DNA of 64,000 bases, from the NCBI GenBank assembly GCA_024305405.1, contig JAKNDB010000110.1, positions 4,278,001-4,342,000 of the forward strand, in the 5' to 3' direction. Within the stretch, counting starts at the first letter, position 1. Each line of letters begins with the position of its first letter. Under the pieces are notes generated by a model. The model was not told where the DNA came from. It worked only from the letters and a program-made list of their open reading frames with translations, and searched no databases. Position numbers and translations under genes: made by a program. The stretch comes from Dirofilaria immitis (Eukaryota; Nematoda; Chromadorea; Rhabditida; Onchocercidae). Positions 58,472 through 64,000 of this stretch are shown here, one piece after another.

Positions 58472-61400
58472 TGCCGTTATCTGTAAAAATTTAGTTAAGA
58501 AAATCACGCATAAAGATGGCAAGTTGATGGAGTAGGCGCTATAATGGCAGCAGTAATATGGGCATCATATATGTCATGTGATGTCATCTGACAGATAGAT
58601 CATAATTCATTACAATAACCGATGGAAACGTTCGAACGTGGTTTTTGATCGTTGATTCAATTCGAGGAAGCTTTCTGAGTACTGTCATCCGTCAAAAGCG
58701 TGATCTGGATATTCTCAATCGGCAAGGCTTTACTGATCCAGTTTTAATATTCCGCGCCCCTCGTATCATTTATGCATTGAATGCGTTCTATATGTGTACC
58801 AATCTCTATCTATGTTTGTGAAATAGTGGAGGTGATGGTGATGATGTTATTTATTGTCATCTGTTCGATGATCATTTATCCGAGTTAATTTACTCCGGAT
58901 TATCAGCAGATGCTGTCGTATAAAGTAAAAGAGAAAAAAGCTCCTTGTTAACACATATTACTTGAAGGTGTGAAAATGAAATAGAGCAGAAGTAATATGG
59001 AATGCAAGGTAACTGTGAAAGATCGATGAGGTATTGATCGTTCAACAAATAGGAAATACCTTTCAGATGATGTGATCGCCATTACAAGCTGCTTCAGCTT
59101 TAGCATCTTCAAAACGATATATCTTTGTTCCTCCGATCAAAAAAAAAAGCTGCGACAGCATAATTACATCACCTCTCTTTTTATACATTCCGATCACTTC
59201 ATTCAACAACCTTCACCAAAGTTACAGAGCAAGACAAAAGATCGCGAGAAATGGCGTATTTCCCAGAAATTGCATAGCATTTATATTTCCTTATATATAT
59301 TTCATGACAGCATTACTTGGCTATGTCAGATAAAATCATTAATTAGTTTAGATATAGTAAGAGATGAGTCGCTGTATTTATATTTAATAATGGGCAGAAA
59401 AATCCATCACCCAATTCAAGTGAATTTAAAAGCTCAAAGGAAATTTATTTGGGTACAGCACCAAAATGAATAAATGAGTTGGACAACTTTCTTAAAAGAT
59501 GTAAACCGTTGATGTATTTTTTTTTCGAATGTGTAATTACCTGTTTGTAATATTTCGGATTTTGGCTTGCGAAGATTGCGGGACGAAAGGCAGTTGGAAA
59601 GCATGCATAATGGAAAGTAGATAAAAGGAATGAAGTTAACAACATATTTCTAGAATGAAAATCAAGAAAGAGCTAAGTGAAGTTATGGTCGTCAACTGAA
59701 ATAAGAACTTATGCTGATAGTGTCATTGATATACTTAAATGAGAATTCTAATGAAGATGTTGCATAATTTTTTGAAAATAAGGATAAGAAAGAGATAAAT
59801 CTTCGGATTCAGAGTCACTGCTATTAATTTGTAAATTTTTAGATTCTGAACTTTTTTCAAACTAAGGCTGTAATTTTTTTTTTGTTGGTCAATGAGAATG
59901 AGTTAGTTAGACAGTCAAAAATCTTACAGAAATTTATAAATCGTTCTATAAATAAATTTAGATTATTTAACATACAAGCCATTCTTTTTTGATTCATATA
60001 AATATTTGATCATTCAAAAATGAAACGAAGTCTATCTAACGCAGGAAAATGGCAAAAGAATGGTAAACTGGATAATATTTACTCAATTATCAATTAATTT
60101 TTGTAACAAACAATGGCATGAAGGAGAAATAGAGAAGACAGTCAGTTCGAATTTATTTGAATAAAAAATGGATGACACGAAAATTACACAGCATCTGAAA
60201 CTCGTTTCGTGATGCAATGGTGCGATACATCATGCCATGACAATTGATATCATCTGATTGAAGCAATGAATAGAACTTTTAATGTATTATGAAAACAATT
60301 CTCAACTTTTCAGCTTTCTATCAAATTCCATTTTTTAAATCTAGTTTTTCTTGTTATATTAAAACAAGCTCAAAATATGAGATTATATCAGAACTGCAAT
60401 AATCATTTAACATTTCATTTCTTCATTTCTGTGCACTGCTGCATATTTTTGAAAGTTATGCTAAGTTTCTTCTAATCGTACATTAATTTTATTTAACTTC
60501 TTGTTATATGATTTCGAAAATTTTCATTTATTTTTTACTTCATTATTACTTCTAGCCTTCAGATGCAACAGTATCCTCCTATTCAATTCATGTTACTTTA
60601 AAATTCCAGCTACAGATTCATTTTCCTCTCTTTTCGCAGCTTTTCGTATTATTCGTCTTCTTTTGTCAGTTAAATAGACTTGTTTTTTACAACGAAATCA
60701 TTCGATCAATTTCTTTTTATATTCGATCTTATTATTGTCATTATTAATCTTACAGCTTGCATATATCGGTCTGTTAATCATAGCTGACCCTAACGTCCAC
60801 CATTTTTGTAACTTTAAACAATCATATTTATTTGACTTAATTTAATCTTCTCTTGTCATTTCCCTCTTAAATTTATGAAATGATTGTTCTATTGAAGTTC
60901 TCCTAGACAAATCTCGAGAAACGTATCTCCATGTATAATAAATTTCTACATAATTTTCGCACAAAACCGAAATCATTCAGAAAATTGATGATAGTTTGAT
61001 TGCAGAATATCGTCGGAAAATTTGATAAGTAAAAGTAATCTGGTTCTTCCTACACAAATGCATTTTTCTAGCATGAAATTTTATCTTATTGGAATCAAAA
61101 TACGTGATGCATGTAATACCAACGAATAACTGTTCCGAATAACTTGGCCAAAAGAAATATATGAATGCTAATGAGGAGATGTGGAAGAAAAAAGCAATTA
61201 GAGGAATCCGGAAATTGCAACTGTAGTTGCAATATTTTGCAGCAACAATATCGTTATCGATAAGATAAGCTAAAATTTTCATTATATCGGGAGTTATTAT
61301 GATTTCCTGTGATATTATAAGATTCTTGCAAACTATATTATTATCTCTTATTCGAACAACGTCAAAAAAATATTTCTATTTTACTTCCAAACTAAAATTT

Positions 61401-64000
61401 CATTGAAAATGCTATATGGCGATAAAAATTTATTTAGATAATTTAATAGTCTTCAGGTCGAAATATGCAACATTTACGAGCATTTTTCTTTCACTTATTA
61501 AATTTTAGAAATGATCCAGAAAATTTGAACACAATTCTCTCATTACTTTTCCATTTTCAAATATTCATCATTAAACTTTAGGTTTTTGAAAGCCTACCGA
61601 ATAATATATTACTTACTTCTCAAATCAGCATTGCTTATCATTTTAATAGATCATAATTAGAGCATGTTTTCCATTTTAAAATATTTCAAAAATTAAAAGC
61701 CTTTGTCGCTACCACATGAATAAATCTTAATACTGGGCATTCATTAAAGCAAACAAAGTTTTCCTTCGAATTGATGTGCCACCTAGAAATATTGTTTTAA
61801 TGACGTTTTGTTGAAATTTGAAAAATTTATTTCACAGAAAGTTATTTTTGCAATTTTTAACATCTCGTATATATATATAAATTTAACATCTTATAACTTG
61901 AATTCAACACTTGGTTTTAATTTCAAATGCTATAAAAATTCGTTCAAACTTTTTGATGAATTCGTTTTTGAAAGTTTATTGTTACCTATCTTTTTTTCAA
62001 GTTCAACCTAGGTTTAAAAAAACTTATCTGAATGTTTATGCATAGAAATAATCCTCCTCCCTAAGATGACGAAGTTTTGATTCATCCATCCAACTAGAAT
62101 TTCTATTTTCAGTTGCGCGAGTCAAATAAGCAATTAATTACATAACTTGAATAATCGCGAAATGAATCAAAGAAATGGACTGAGAATAATTACTCCTTTA
62201 TGAGATTATGATATTTTCATAAATGCGCCAGTTCGTCTCGTATTTTAACGCTACAGCTTATTTACTGCTTGAATGAAATATTAAAACAGAAAGCATAGAA
62301 AGACATTCCGGCTGTTTCGATTGCTGTGAATTACCGACGACCTAATTTCAGCATAAAATTACTGCAGCATAAAAGAATTTTATCGAGAAAATTTCTAATC
62401 TTCTAAGCAAACTGATACCCTTTCCAACTTCTATTTCATTTCTATCGAAAATTTTAATCAACTAAAAATTTGGAAAAAGTTTCCAAACAAGAATTTTATT
62501 TGATGGCTATATTTTAAAGAATAAAAAATCAACAGCTATCGTTGAAGCAGCATTAACGCATTCTTCACCGATTTGTTGACAGTATTTTGAAATTCAGCGA
62601 TTTCTAAATCTGCACTCTAAAGTAGTTTACGTCCTCAATTAACTGGCAATTTCAAGCGATTATTGCGATTTCTAAATTATTCAATTTCTTATATATATAT
62701 ATATCTATTCACCTATATAACCATACATTTATCTAGTCACCTTTCTTCATTGCTTGCTACTTTCATCAACCTCTCTCTTTTCTCTACATACATATATATC
62801 TCCGAAAGTAATATTGTAAATGATCATTAATTGGCCAACATAACTATGATTTTGCTCTGTCCAAGCTTGATCGATACACAATGTATGGCATATACAATTT
62901 CTCATGGCATATATCCATATATTTGATCACTTTTCTTCATTGCTTGCTACTTTCATCAACATCTGCAGTTTTACTGATAGCATTAAAAATATCTTTTAAC
63001 GCACTTTTATTTTTAAAACCAGTCAACTTTATACGATTAGAACCTTCATCTCATAAATACAATACAAAATAAATATTAATTCTCGCTAGTTAGCGTTGAA
63101 AATTTCAATCGTATTTGCCTGGTAGAAATAATCTAGAAATCATCTTTGCAATATTTTATTTTTTTTTTCCAGTCCTCATATTACATTTCTATACTCTTTT
63201 CAATTTTTCTTTTTCATTTTCTAATCTCTCACACGAAACGAAAAATGGCAATATTTTCATAGTGATTTGATTGCTTTCATTTTTAAAAATTATTTTATGT
63301 GATTACAGTTAACATATTGATGAGGTAAAAATTAATCAAAATCTACAGATACAATTTTACATTCAAAACAGTTGCTAGAATAGTATAACAAAGATTTAGA
63401 TGCATTTGAACTTTTAATGAATCAATCATCAGTATCTACAAAAGACGAGTAAAAAATTGGTAATTCGTTTGAATGAAACGATGGTAAACTTCAGGAATCG
63501 GTTCGTATCAGAATTATTTATGAGTAAATGAATCTTTAAGCAGTGTAACTGACTGTTCGCATGTTACAGTAGAAGAAAGGAATGAAATATCGGTACAGTT
63601 TGCAATGAATGAAAAGGCTAGAAAGGAAATGTTTATACAATCGACTGCCTAATAATCTCAACATAAATGGGCATTTTCTGAATATAAGATCAGCAAAGTT
63701 TGGCTAAAAGGATACAATCGAATCCTTTTGTACTATTAAAGTTGACGTACTGTAAATTAACTCTCGTCGCACCACAATTTAACATATTGTAAATTGCCAT
63801 ATAGTACCATACTATATGACATGAGTAAATAAGCTTACACGATAAGAAGAGTTAGAAGCAATCAGAAGCGTCAATGTTGAAAACGGAACGATCGGAGCGA
63901 TAAATTCATTGCTCAAAGAAGATCTCAAGAGTAATTTATTCTTCATTTGAACAATAACAAAAAGGAAAATCTAAAAACAATCTACTGATAATATTTTCGG
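58472..64000. other. Right-hand region with no gene I can support
   Basis: AT-rich sequence with many short chance frames. One stretch is worth noting: 58606-58821 (+) is open for 71 codons without an ATG, is less AT-rich than its surroundings, and includes TVIRQKRDLDILNRQGFTDP. I could not find splice signals or a family for it. The frame at 59072-59473 (+, 133 codons) has no recognisable features. A duplicated segment near 62.7-62.96 kb is listed separately. Confidence 0.5.
62726..62964. repeat. Duplicated segment with 180-bp spacing
   Basis: tttcttcattgcttgctact followed by ttcatcaac occurs near 62742-62770 and again near 62922-62950, exactly 180 bases apart, with weaker similarity extending to the left (catttatctagtcac against catatatttgatcac). 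The sequence between the copies is not repetitive. Confidence 0.75.

Noticed and set aside
59072..59473. 133-codon + frame
   Set aside because: No motif, irregular composition and no exon neighbours.

Overview
The window looks like nuclear DNA of a filarial (onchocercid) nematode. Four things point that way. The DNA is about 70% A+T, rich in microsatellites, with many small exons split by short introns. Several ATGs sit just after a T-rich AG acceptor, as expected for spliced-leader trans-splicing. The protein families are typically nematode (chitin synthase, a CUB plus C-type lectin receptor). Finally, a short relic of a bacterial DNA polymerase I gene sits in a chitin synthase intron and is best explained as an old transfer from Wolbachia. 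Species assignment is inference; nothing was searched.

Layout from left to right. 1-3970: no gene seen, simple repeats and a minisatellite. 3985-6484 (+): a PTPDC1-like dual-specificity phosphatase in nine exons. 7707-15228 (-): a chitin synthase in about 24 exons, with the polA relic in one intron. 15229-19024: no convincing gene. 19025-28055 (+): a long coiled-coil protein I cannot identify, whose first intron carries a large TAC microsatellite abutting a truncated 18S rRNA fragment. 28056-38963: an 11 kb region of repeats and one C+G-richer patch, with no gene I can support. 38964-41117 (+): a Pim-family serine/threonine kinase in six exons. 43973-46688 (+): a DHHC palmitoyltransferase of the ZDHHC16 type. 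47145-about 50464 (-): a single-pass receptor-like protein with a CUB domain and a C-type lectin domain. 52922-57393 (+): nicastrin (aph-2), the gamma-secretase subunit. 57615-58471 (-): a probable small single-pass membrane protein. 58472-64000: no gene supported.

The genes do not form an operon or a shared pathway. They are spaced eukaryotic genes on both strands. The lectin gene and nicastrin are divergent; PTPDC1 and chitin synthase converge, as do the DHHC gene and the lectin gene, and nicastrin and the small membrane gene. A recurring feature is that conserved exons in nearly every gene break frame by one missing base, mostly at short homopolymers. Restoring one base each time brings back family-conserved sequence, and in PTPDC1 and the Pim gene it makes the total spliced length an exact multiple of three. 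I read this as uncorrected sequencing error in the assembly rather than decay of every gene. For this reason single-frame ORFs are a poor guide here, and all gene models below were built by joining exons by eye.
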